15,128 nt of DNA from an uncultured Bacilli bacterium. GTDB taxonomy: Bacteria; Bacillota_I; Bacilli_A; RF39; UBA660. The notes beneath the pieces are model-generated. The model was not told where the DNA came from, ran no database searches, and saw nothing but the letters and a program-made list of their open reading frames with translations. Location: assembly GCA_947628725.1 (NCBI GenBank), contig CANRAQ010000022.1, positions 1 through 15,128 on the forward strand, in the 5' to 3' direction. The position numbers were made by a program, and so were the translations under genes. Below are positions 8,567 through 15,128 of the stretch, one piece after another (the stretch's first letter is position 1; each line of letters starts with the position of its first letter).

Positions 8567-10852
8567 ATGATAAGATATAATCCAAAAATAGATGAAGGTT
8601 TAAATAATTCTCAAATAAATAATAGAATAAAAAATGGATATATAAATTCTAATAGTGAAGTTAAAACTAAAACTATAGGACAAATTATATTTTATAATAT
8701 TTTTACATTATTTAATATGCTAAATCTTGGTTTAGGGCTATTGATATTCTTTGTAAAATCGTATAAAAATTTACTATTTTTGGGGGTTGCTACATGTAAT
8801 ACTTTAATAAGTATTATTCAGGAAATTAGATCTAAAAGAGAAATAGATAAATTATCTATCATTTCTAGTATAAAAGCAAATGTAATAAGGAATGGTAAAA
8901 GTCTTGTAATAGATATAGATAAAGTCGTTTTAGACGATATAATAGTATATAAAAGAGGTAATCAAGTAATTGCCGATTCTATAATTTTAGATGGTAGTGT
9001 AGAAGTAAACGAATCATTACTTAGTGGAGAAGAAAATTCTATTATAAAAAGTACTGGTAGTACACTTTATTCTGGTAGTTTTATAGTAAGTGGTAAAGCA
9101 GTTGCAAAAGTAGATAAAGTTGGTAAAGATAACTATGCTTCTAAAATAACTAATGAAGCAAAATATATTAAAAAAATTAATTCAGAAATAATGAAAACTT
9201 TAACTAAAATAATAAAAATAATATCATTTATAATTATTCCACTTGGACTTATACTTTTTTTAAGACAATATAATATAGATAAAAATTTAACAGATTCAAT
9301 AGTAAATACCGTAGCGGCAATAATAGGTATGATCCCTGAAGGACTTATCTTACTTACTAGTACAGTACTTGCCGTAAGTGTTATAAGATTATCTAAAAAA
9401 AGAGTATTAATTCAACAACTTTATTGCATAGAAACATTAGCGCGTGTAGATACAGTATGTTTAGATAAAACAGGTACTCTTACAGAAGGTAAGATGGAAG
9501 TAGAAGATGTAGTACCACTATCAAAAAAATATGATTACGAAACTATATTATCTGCACTTTCTAAAGAATTAGATGACGATAATGAGACTATGAAAGCAAT
9601 AGGTAAAAAGTTTAATAAAAATACTAATTATACTTGTATAAAAGTAGAACCATTTTCATCAGAAAAAAAATATTCTAGTGTAGAATTTAAAGAAGGTAAA
9701 TTTATATTAGGTGCCCCTGAAATATTAGATAAATCAGATGAAATGAAAAAATTAATCGATAAGTATTCTAATTATAGAGTAGTATTGCTTAAAGATGAGA
9801 AACATAATATAGCGTTAATATTACTTAACGATAAGATAAGAACCAAGGCAGAATCTACGTTAAATTATCTAAAAAAAGAAGGAGTAGATATAAAGATAAT
9901 AAGTGGTGATAGTGAAAAAGTAATAACTAGAATTGCTAAAAGACTTAACTTTGATGATATAAGATGTATAGATATGTCAGTAAATAATACAAATATGAAT
10001 GAACAAATAGTAGAAAATTACAATATATTTTGTAGAGTATCTCCTATGCAGAAAAAAAGTTTAATTAAAGCATTAAAAAATAATGGACATGTTGTTGCTA
10101 TGACAGGAGATGGAGTAAATGATGTTTTAGCACTAAAAGAAGCAGACTGTAGTATAGCCATGGCAAGTGGTTCAGAGGCTGCTAGAAATGTTTCAGAACT
10201 CGTATTACTTAATTCTAATTTTGATTCTATACCTAAAATAGTAGAAGAAGGTAGAAGGACCATAAATAATATAGAAAGATCAGCATCATTATTCTTAACT
10301 AAGACAATATATTCAATTCTACTTGCAGTAATATTTATGATTATACCTATGAATTATCCTTTTCAACCAATACAATTTAGTTTATTAAGTTCACTTACTA
10401 TAGGTATACCTGCATTTATACTTGCACTAGAGCCTAATAGAGATTTAATAAAAGGAAATTTCTTCTTAAATGTATTAAAAAAATCTTTACCGGGTGGATG
10501 TTCAGTAGTTATAAATGTAATATTAGTTATAATATTTTCAAAAATATTTAATGTAAGTATAGATGAAATATCAACTATAGCAGTAATATTAGTAGCTATA
10601 GTAGGATTTCTATTACTATTTAGAATATGTCATAAATTTAATACTATTAGAAGAATATTATTTATAACATTGATTATTATCTTTTTAAGTTGTATTATAG
10701 GATTACATAATTTATTTGAAATGGTTTTATTAAAACCTATATATTTAATATTTATAACATTTGTATTTGTTTTAGATATAGGATTATTTGATTTTTTATC
10801 TAACTTGACAGAGAAAAAATTATTTAAATATAAAGATAAATTAGTTAAGTAG
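8567..10852 (+). CDS. Exp7/CtpE-like cation-transporting P-type ATPase
   Basis: This 761-residue membrane pump has about ten predicted membrane segments, beginning near 41-63 and 69-85 and ending in six hydrophobic segments after the P-domain. S153-G-E is the actuator loop, where TGE is the common form. P257-E-G-L lies in the fourth membrane helix. D300 of D-K-T-G-T-L is the phosphorylated aspartate, and T513-G-D-G-V-N-D is the hinge. There is no N-terminal heavy-metal domain and no CPC motif, so a copper or zinc pump is unlikely. The N-terminus (G-L-x5-R, then I-F-T-L-F-N) and P-E-G-L resemble the Exp7/CtpE subfamily; mycobacterial CtpE is linked to calcium uptake. Calcium is therefore the best guess, but the ion is unproven. 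ATG 8567 is preferred over GTG 8555, because the latter lies in the ribosome site GTGAGGG. The ZIP transporter follows 8 bp downstream. Confidence 0.9.
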   Translation: MIRYNPKIDEGLNNSQINNRIKNGYINSNSEVKTKTIGQIIFYNIFTLFNMLNLGLGLLIFFVKSYKNLLFLGVATCNTLISIIQEIRSKREIDKLSIISSIKANVIRNGKSLVIDIDKVVLDDIIVYKRGNQVIADSIILDGSVEVNESLLSGEENSIIKSTGSTLYSGSFIVSGKAVAKVDKVGKDNYASKITNEAKYIKKINSEIMKTLTKIIKIISFIIIPLGLILFLRQYNIDKNLTDSIVNTVAAIIGMIPEGLILLTSTVLAVSVIRLSKKRVLIQQLYCIETLARVDTVCLDKTGTLTEGKMEVEDVVPLSKKYDYETILSALSKELDDDNETMKAIGKKFNKNTNYTCIKVEPFSSEKKYSSVEFKEGKFILGAPEILDKSDEMKKLIDKYSNYRVVLLKDEKHNIALILLNDKIRTKAESTLNYLKKEGVDIKIISGDSEKVITRIAKRLNFDDIRCIDMSVNNTNMNEQIVENYNIFCRVSPMQKKSLIKALKNNGHVVAMTGDGVNDVLALKEADCSIAMASGSEAARNVSELVLLNSNFDSIPKIVEEGRRTINNIERSASLFLTKTIYSILLAVIFMIIPMNYPFQPIQFSLLSSLTIGIPAFILALEPNRDLIKGNFFLNVLKKSLPGGCSVVINVILVIIFSKIFNVSIDEISTIAVILVAIVGFLLLFRICHKFNTIRRILFITLIIIFLSCIIGLHNLFEMVLLKPIYLIFITFVFVLDIGLFDFLSNLTEKKLFKYKDKLVK

Positions 10853-10860
10853 GAGGAGTT

Positions 10861-11652
10861 ATGAGTTTTATTGCCATTTTATTAACACTTTTTGTTGGAT
10901 TATTTATACTTATAGGTAGTATATGTGGTATATATACAAAAAACAATAAAAAGTTAACTGACTTTAGTATATCCATTGCATTTGGTGTATTAATAGGACT
11001 AAGTATATTAGAAATATTGCCAGAGGCATTTGGAATATTAAACGAACAATTAGGAGTGTTTAGAGGAATATGTAGTTTAATAGTGTTAATATTAATAGGT
11101 ATAATTATACTAAAAATATTAGATATATTTGTACCATTCCACGAACATGAGCAACATCACAATCATAAGCATAAAAGTGAAGAATGTCATAATTCTCATC
11201 TTCACCATATAGGTATAGTTTCATCTATTGCTATAATGATACATAACATAATAGAGGGTATGAGTTTATACATAATAACTAAAGGAAATATAGTATCTGG
11301 TATTCTTCTGTTCTTTGGTATAGGACTACATAATATACCTATGGGATTAGTAATATCATCTACACTTATAAGTTCAAAATATTCAAAGAAAAAAGTACTT
11401 AATTTGAGTTTAATAGTATCAATTTCTACTTTTATTGGTGGACTTATAATGCTTATATTAGGTGGAATAAACGAACTTGCTGAAGGAATATTATTATCTC
11501 TTACATTAGGTATGACTATATATATTTCTATATTTGAATTACTTCATCAAATATACCATTCTAAAGATAAAAAAATATGCAAAACGGGCATAGTTATGGG
11601 ATTAATATTACTTTTAATAAGTTTACTTATAAGTAATGTAGTAGTACAGTGA
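10861..11652 (+). CDS. ZIP-family metal transporter with His-rich loop
   Basis: This 263-residue membrane protein has about eight hydrophobic segments and fits the ZIP (ZupT/GufA-like) family of divalent metal importers. Helix 4 carries H128-N-I-I-E132-G, where H-N-F-P-E-G is common. Helix 5 carries H157-N-I-P-M161-G, with Met where Glu usually binds metal. E226 in helix 6 is a possible further ligand. The loop at residues 94-116 has ten histidines in 23 residues, typical of metal-sensing or metal-delivery loops of ZIP proteins. AGGAGG (10851-10856) overlaps the stop of the upstream ATPase gene, so the two genes are probably co-transcribed and coupled. Zn, Mn or Fe are candidate substrates, and the sequence does not decide among them. 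Confidence 0.88.
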   Translation: MSFIAILLTLFVGLFILIGSICGIYTKNNKKLTDFSISIAFGVLIGLSILEILPEAFGILNEQLGVFRGICSLIVLILIGIIILKILDIFVPFHEHEQHHNHKHKSEECHNSHLHHIGIVSSIAIMIHNIIEGMSLYIITKGNIVSGILLFFGIGLHNIPMGLVISSTLISSKYSKKKVLNLSLIVSISTFIGGLIMLILGGINELAEGILLSLTLGMTIYISIFELLHQIYHSKDKKICKTGIVMGLILLLISLLISNVVVQ

Positions 11653-11680
11653 AAGATGTTTAATTGCATCTTTTTCTTTT
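11652..11680 (+). terminator. intrinsic terminator of the ATPase/ZIP operon
   Basis: AAAGATG (11652-11658) pairs with CATCTTT (11667-11673) around an 8-nt loop, followed by a T-rich tract (TTCTTTT, 11674-11680). The stem begins at the last base of the ZIP stop codon TGA (11650-11652). Confidence 0.8.
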
Positions 11681-11693
11681 ACGAAAATGGGTA

Positions 11694-11699
11694 TATAAT
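11694..11699 (+). promoter_or_regulatory. -10 box of the dinB promoter
   Basis: A consensus TATAAT lies 15 nt before the dinB start codon. The expected -35 position falls in the T-tract of the preceding terminator and has no good TTGACA match. The predicted start near 11706 coincides with GGTGAT (11706-11711). I see no Bacillus-type LexA box here. Confidence 0.6.
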
Positions 11700-11714
11700 T
11701 AAGTTGGTGATAAT

Positions 11715-12905
11715 ATGAATATAATTATGCATATAGATGTTAACAACGCTTTTTTATCATGGACAGCTGTAGATTTATTAAATAATGGATATAACCTAGA
11801 TATAAGAAATATTCCATCTATAATAGGTGGAGATGAATCTAAAAGACATGGGATAGTTCTTGCTAAAAGCCCAGTTGCTAAAAGGTATGGAATTAAGACA
11901 GCAGAAACTATCAGAGAAGCTAAAAGAAAATGCAATAATTTAAAAATATATTCACCTAATTATACATTGTATAAAAATATGTCTAATAGTTTATTTAAAT
12001 TAATATATAACTATACTCCAGACATAGAAAAATTAAGTATAGATGAGTGCTTTATAGACTATACAAAAATAAAAAATTTATATGGAGATCCTATAAAATT
12101 CGCATATAAACTAAAAAAAGAAATAAAAGAAAAATTAGGTTTTACTGTAAATATTGGTATAGCAAACAATAAATTGTGCGCTAAAATGGCAAGTGATTTT
12201 ACAAAGCCTGATAGAGTACATACACTATTTGATGATGAAATAGTAAATAAAATGTACCCATTAAATATAGAAGAATTATATGGAGTAGGAAAAAGTACTA
12301 GTAAAAAATTAAGAGAGTTAAATATAAATACTATCGGTGATCTTGCAAATGCAGATTATAATATGTTATATAAATATTTTAAAAATCAGACATATAGATT
12401 AATAATGAGCGCTAAAGGAATAGACGATAGTTTAGTTAAAACAAAAAGGGATGAGGCAGAAGGTATAAGTAATTCTATTACTACAATTTATAACTTAAAT
12501 AATTTAAATGATATATATAAAACATTATATCCATTAGTTGAAAAAGTATCTATTACACTTAGGAAAAAAGAAAAATATGCTTTATTAGTAGGTGTAACAT
12601 TAAAAGATAAAAATTTTAAAACATATTCACACCAAAGAAAACTAAAAAATCCAACAAGCAATACTGATGAAATATTTTCTGTAGCAAAAGAACTTGTTAA
12701 AGAATTATGGGATGGAGAAGGAGTAAGATTAGTTGGAGTATCATTAGGTAAATTAACTAATTCTAAAAGTTTTCAATTATCTATCTTCGAAGATGTAAAA
12801 GATGTAGAAAAATTTGATGAATTAGATAAAGTGGTAGATAAACTTAAAGAAACATACGGAAGCAATATAATACTAAAGGCATCACAGATAAAAAATGAAA
12901 AATAA
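11715..12905 (+). CDS. dinB: Y-family DNA polymerase (DinB/Pol IV-like)
   Basis: This 396-residue translesion polymerase copies past damaged DNA. Acidic catalytic residues are D8 in H-I-D-V-N-N-A-F and D110-E111 in S-I-D-E-C-F; F13 is the likely steric gate against ribonucleotides. A helix-hairpin-helix (G-V-G-K-S-T-S-K-K-L) lies near 188-212, followed by the little-finger domain. Q354-L-S-I-F358 matches the sliding-clamp-binding consensus QLxLF. The N-terminal D-V-N-N-A-F-L-S-W and G-G-D-E-S-K-R-H-G-I-V-L-A-K-S-P segments resemble a common Bacillota DinB subgroup rather than E. coli Pol IV. GGTGAT is 3 nt before the chosen ATG, which fits this start better than Met5. It appears monocistronic with its own -10 box, and no clear terminator follows. 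The UmuC/UvrX-like branch is the alternative name. Confidence 0.94.
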   Translation: MNIIMHIDVNNAFLSWTAVDLLNNGYNLDIRNIPSIIGGDESKRHGIVLAKSPVAKRYGIKTAETIREAKRKCNNLKIYSPNYTLYKNMSNSLFKLIYNYTPDIEKLSIDECFIDYTKIKNLYGDPIKFAYKLKKEIKEKLGFTVNIGIANNKLCAKMASDFTKPDRVHTLFDDEIVNKMYPLNIEELYGVGKSTSKKLRELNINTIGDLANADYNMLYKYFKNQTYRLIMSAKGIDDSLVKTKRDEAEGISNSITTIYNLNNLNDIYKTLYPLVEKVSITLRKKEKYALLVGVTLKDKNFKTYSHQRKLKNPTSNTDEIFSVAKELVKELWDGEGVRLVGVSLGKLTNSKSFQLSIFEDVKDVEKFDELDKVVDKLKETYGSNIILKASQIKNEK

Positions 12906-12918
12906 ATTTGAAAATTTG

Positions 12919-12947
12919 TTGAATATTGTCATATAAAATAGTATAAT
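12919..12947 (+). promoter_or_regulatory. promoter of the NfeD-SPFH-CPBP operon
   Basis: TTGAAT (12919-12924) and TATAAT (12942-12947) are separated by 17 bp, giving the best sigma-A-type promoter in the window. GGTGAT (12955-12960) lies 7 nt further on and 4 nt before the ATG, so the predicted 5' UTR is about 10 nt. Confidence 0.8.
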
Positions 12948-12964
12948 TTAATTAGGTGATTTAA

Positions 12965-13384
12965 ATGATATGGATTTGGTTAGGCATAATTTTATTTTTA
13001 ACTCTTATAGAGGTATCTACAGTAAACTTAGTTACAGTTTGGTATATTGCTAGCGCTATTGTGGCTATGATTTTATCTATATTTGTAGATAGTTATTTTA
13101 TACAATTTTTAGTTTTCGTTGTTCTTGGAACAATATTACTTTTAACGACTAGAGATTATTTAGTAAAATTAATTGGACATAATCAGGTTAAAACTAATTT
13201 AGATAGAGTTATAGGTATGGAAGCTATCGTTACTCAAGAAATAAATAAAAATAAACCTGGAGAAGTATTTGTAGATGGTAAAAGATGGACTGCAATATCT
13301 GGAAAGAAGATTAAGGTTGATAGTACTGTAAAAGTACTTGAGATAAATGGAGTAAAATTAAAAGTTGAGGAGGTAAAAGATTAA
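12965..13384 (+). CDS. NfeD-like membrane protein
   Basis: This 139-residue protein has membrane segments over roughly residues 3-20, 23-41 and 45-62. A soluble C-terminal part of about 60 residues (about 80-139) looks like the NfeD OB-fold, with V-I-G-M-E-A-I-V and G-E-V-F-V-D-G-K-R-W-T-A. It is the short NfeD form, lacking the ClpP-like protease domain of long members. Short NfeD proteins are typically encoded beside SPFH/stomatin-like proteins and are thought to assist them at the membrane; the exact role is not settled. The stop TAA and the ATG of the SPFH gene share one base, and AGGAGG (13368-13373) for that gene is inside this reading frame. The pairing supports both identifications. 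Confidence 0.9.
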   Translation: MIWIWLGIILFLTLIEVSTVNLVTVWYIASAIVAMILSIFVDSYFIQFLVFVVLGTILLLTTRDYLVKLIGHNQVKTNLDRVIGMEAIVTQEINKNKPGEVFVDGKRWTAISGKKIKVDSTVKVLEINGVKLKVEEVKD

Positions 13385-14271
13385 TGGGAATTTTAATTAT
13401 TATTCTAATTATAGTTGGAGTTTTAGTAATACCTAATATTAAAATAGTTCCACAAGCTCGTGCATATGTAATTGAAAGGGTAGGTTCGTATTTTCAAACA
13501 TGGTCTAATGGATTACATATAAAAATACCATTTTTAGATCGTGTAGCAAATCAAGTTTCATTAAAAGAAATTGTAAAAGATTTCGCACCACAACCAGTTA
13601 TAACAAAAGATAATGTAACTATGCAAATAGATACAGTTGTTTATTTCCAAATAACTGATCCTAAACTATACACATATGGAGTTGAAAATCCAATAAATGC
13701 GATTGAAAATTTAACTGCAACGACACTTCGTAACATAATAGGAGAATTAGAATTAGATCAAACTTTAACATCTAGAGATATAATAAATGCTAAAATGCGT
13801 ACTATACTTGATGAAGCAACAGACCCATGGGGAATAAAAGTAAATAGAGTAGAAGTAAAAAATATAATTCCACCACGTGATATTCAAGAAGCAATGGAAA
13901 AACAAATGCGTGCTGAACGCGAAAGGCGTGAAAAAATTCTTCAAGCAGAAGGAGAAAAGAAATCTGCAATATTAATTGCTGAAGGAGAAAAAGAAAGTGC
14001 TATACTTAGAGCAGAAGCTAAAAAAGAAGCACAAATTAAAGAAGCAGAAGGTGAAGCAGAGGCTTTACTAAAGATGAAAAATGCAGAAGCAGAAGGAATA
14101 AAAATAATTAAGGAATCAAGTCCTGACCAAAAAATAATTACTTTAAAAAGTTTAGAAGCATTGAAAGAAATTGCAAATGGAAATTCAACTAAGATAATAG
14201 TTCCATCAGATTTACAAAATATTGCAACTTTAGGAACTACAATAAAAGAAATGATGAAAGATGGAAAATAG
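13384..14271 (+). CDS. SPFH/band-7 (stomatin/QmcA-like) protein
   Basis: The 295-residue protein has an N-terminal membrane anchor at residues 2-17, then an SPFH domain with V-P-Q-A-R-A-Y-V-I-E-R-V-G and G-L-H-I-K-I-P-F. A charged coiled-coil region (about 165-245) with repeated A-E-G-E-K and A-I-L units follows. Such proteins oligomerise at the membrane and organise microdomains or regulate membrane proteases; no enzymatic activity is expected. The length matches stomatin/QmcA-type members rather than the longer flotillins. AGGAGG, 10 nt upstream and inside the NfeD gene, supports the start, which overlaps the NfeD stop by 1 bp. The C-terminus overlaps the next gene by 11 bp. All three genes appear to be one transcriptional unit. 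Confidence 0.93.
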   Translation: MGILIIILIIVGVLVIPNIKIVPQARAYVIERVGSYFQTWSNGLHIKIPFLDRVANQVSLKEIVKDFAPQPVITKDNVTMQIDTVVYFQITDPKLYTYGVENPINAIENLTATTLRNIIGELELDQTLTSRDIINAKMRTILDEATDPWGIKVNRVEVKNIIPPRDIQEAMEKQMRAERERREKILQAEGEKKSAILIAEGEKESAILRAEAKKEAQIKEAEGEAEALLKMKNAEAEGIKIIKESSPDQKIITLKSLEALKEIANGNSTKIIVPSDLQNIATLGTTIKEMMKDGK

Positions 14272-15055
14272 ATTTCAATATTTTAAAAATATAATTAAAG
14301 TATTAATTTGGCCTATTATATTTGTAATAGGTCAATTTTTAATACAATATATATTTGCCGTAATTTTCAATGTTACACATAAAGGTAATTTATCTGATTC
14401 TGAATTTTTAAAGTATATGGAAACAAATGAATATATAGAGAAATTAAGTAATTATATCGATTCTAAAGTACTTATAATATCACTTATAACATTTGTAATA
14501 TTTATTCCAATATTCTATTTTAGATATAAAAAATATATAACTAGAAATAACTATAAAGTAAAAAATATATTTGAACCTATATTATTTGGAATAACAATAT
14601 CATTAATATTTAATATAGTTATGTATGGTTTAAGTAATTTAACTAGTTTTGTAAATTTTAATGTTAGTAAATTACCAATAATTAAACAAGTTATATGTTC
14701 AGGAATTTGTGGACCTATATTAGAAGAATTAATATTTAGAGGAATAGTATATAATAAATTAAAAGAATTTAATAAGCCAATGACTGCTATAATTCTTTGT
14801 AGTTTAATATTTACATTATTTCATTTAGATTTAATAAATGCTATATATGCTTTTGGAGTAAGTTTCATGTTTATATATTTATATGAAAAATATAAAACTT
14901 TAAAAGCACCAATGATTATGCATATTTCTTTAAATACTACTATAATATTATGCGCAAATTTAATAATAAAAAATAATATAATTATAAATGCAAGTTTATT
15001 TCTAGTAAGTATAATAATTTTATTAATATTAAAAAAATTCATAAAATATGAATAA
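14261..15055 (+). CDS. CPBP-family intramembrane protease-like protein
   Basis: This 264-residue protein has about seven to eight hydrophobic segments. It carries the three motifs of the CPBP (CAAX protease/bacteriocin-processing, Abi) family: E155-E156-x3-R160 in P-I-L-E-E-L-I-F-R-G, F184-x3-H188 in F-T-L-F-H, and H221-x3-N225 in H-I-S-L-N. All predicted catalytic residues are present, so an active membrane-embedded peptidase is plausible. The substrate is unknown; family members include bacteriocin-immunity and prenyl-protein-processing enzymes, but no bacteriocin gene is visible here. It overlaps the SPFH gene by 11 bp and lacks a strong ribosome site, which suggests coupled translation. 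Placement next to NfeD and SPFH genes hints at action in the same membrane zone, which is inference. Confidence 0.88.
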   Translation: MENRFQYFKNIIKVLIWPIIFVIGQFLIQYIFAVIFNVTHKGNLSDSEFLKYMETNEYIEKLSNYIDSKVLIISLITFVIFIPIFYFRYKKYITRNNYKVKNIFEPILFGITISLIFNIVMYGLSNLTSFVNFNVSKLPIIKQVICSGICGPILEELIFRGIVYNKLKEFNKPMTAIILCSLIFTLFHLDLINAIYAFGVSFMFIYLYEKYKTLKAPMIMHISLNTTIILCANLIIKNNIIINASLFLVSIIILLILKKFIKYE

Positions 15056-15074
15056 ATATAAAAATATTACATAG

Positions 15075-15080
15075 TATAAT
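15075..15080 (+). promoter_or_regulatory. possible -10 box downstream of the CPBP gene
   Basis: A consensus TATAAT occurs 20 bp after the CPBP stop codon. No convincing -35 lies 17 bp upstream, so it could be chance in AT-rich DNA. If active, transcription would begin near 15087, inside the palindrome that follows. Confidence 0.4.
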
Positions 15081-15081
15081 A

Positions 15082-15103
15082 ATGTCAACGGTAATGTTGA
15101 CAT
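15082..15103. repeat. 22-bp palindrome, operator or RNA hairpin
   Basis: ATGTCAAC (15082-15089) and GTTGACAT (15096-15103) are perfect inverted repeats around a 6-nt centre. The element starts 2 bp after a TATAAT box, over the predicted transcription start, which suits a repressor operator. As RNA it would form an 8-bp hairpin directly ahead of a second hairpin. I do not recognise the binding protein. The arms contain TTGACA on both strands, but no matching -10 is placed correctly for either. Confidence 0.6.
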
Positions 15104-15105
15104 AT

Positions 15106-15128
15106 AGGGCTAATTTATTTAGTCCTTT
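15106..15128 (+). terminator. terminator-like hairpin at the window edge
   Basis: AGGGCTAA (15106-15113) pairs with TTAGTCCT (15119-15126) through one G-U pair around a 5-nt loop, and at least two T residues follow before the window ends. It could end the NfeD-SPFH-CPBP transcript, be an attenuator for an unseen gene, or end a small RNA. The U-tract cannot be checked here. Confidence 0.6.

Noticed and set aside
11681..11714. Possible SOS (LexA) operator upstream of dinB
   Set aside because: No CGAAC-N4-GTTCG-type sequence is present; only an isolated ACGAAAA half-like string occurs.
12906..12925. AAATTTGAAAATTTG after dinB as a terminator
   Set aside because: The pairing is short, made only of A-T pairs, and is not followed by a T-tract.
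13915..14100. Internal repeat-like Ala/Glu/Lys-rich codons in the SPFH gene as a DNA repeat
   Set aside because: They are explained by the charged coiled-coil typical of SPFH proteins, with diverged codons rather than a repeated DNA unit.
14261..15055. CPBP gene as evidence of a bacteriocin or abortive-infection locus
   Set aside because: No bacteriocin precursor, ABC exporter, toxin or phage-related gene is in the window, and the operon context is NfeD/SPFH.

Overview
The window is a compact, very AT-rich stretch of bacterial chromosome. All eleven supported protein genes lie on the + strand and use the standard code: TGA is a stop (for example at 967-969 and 11650-11652) and TGG encodes Trp. 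A T-box riboswitch, strong intrinsic terminators, GGTGAT/AGGAGG-type ribosome sites and a pyruvate formate-lyase system point to a low-GC anaerobic or facultative Bacillota. An uncultured gut Bacilli lineage would fit, but that assignment is inference only. I see no IS element, phage gene, CRISPR array, tRNA or rRNA.

Layout. (1) 1-3524: a T-box leader, probably sensing tRNA-Val, controls a small gene for a zinc-dependent phospholipase C-like protein followed by valS, and ends in an intrinsic terminator. (2) 3535-8530: a promoter drives ligA (NAD-dependent DNA ligase), pflB (pyruvate formate-lyase) and pflA (its radical-SAM activase). ligA and pflB are 2 bp apart, and pflB and pflA overlap by 14 bp. 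(3) 8517-11680: a two-gene metal-transport operon encodes an Exp7/CtpE-like P-type ATPase and a ZIP-family transporter with a histidine-rich loop. (4) 11694-12905: dinB, a Y-family DNA polymerase, has its own promoter. (5) 12919-15055: an NfeD-like protein, an SPFH/band-7 protein and a CPBP-family membrane protease-like protein form an overlapping operon. (6) 15056-15128: a -10-like box, a 22-bp palindrome and a terminator-like hairpin run into the window edge.

Most of the content is housekeeping. The observations that deserve attention concern organisation. An enzyme-like gene sits between a T-box and valS. A DNA-replication ligase shares an operon with anaerobic pyruvate metabolism. The ZIP protein has Met where a metal-ligand Glu is expected. 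At all four clear internal promoters the start codon lies only 15-20 nt after the -10 box, so transcription should start at or within the ribosome site. Terminators begin inside stop codons, and one shares its 3' arm with the next promoter. I did not find a convincing undescribed multi-gene system, and the findings below are scored accordingly.
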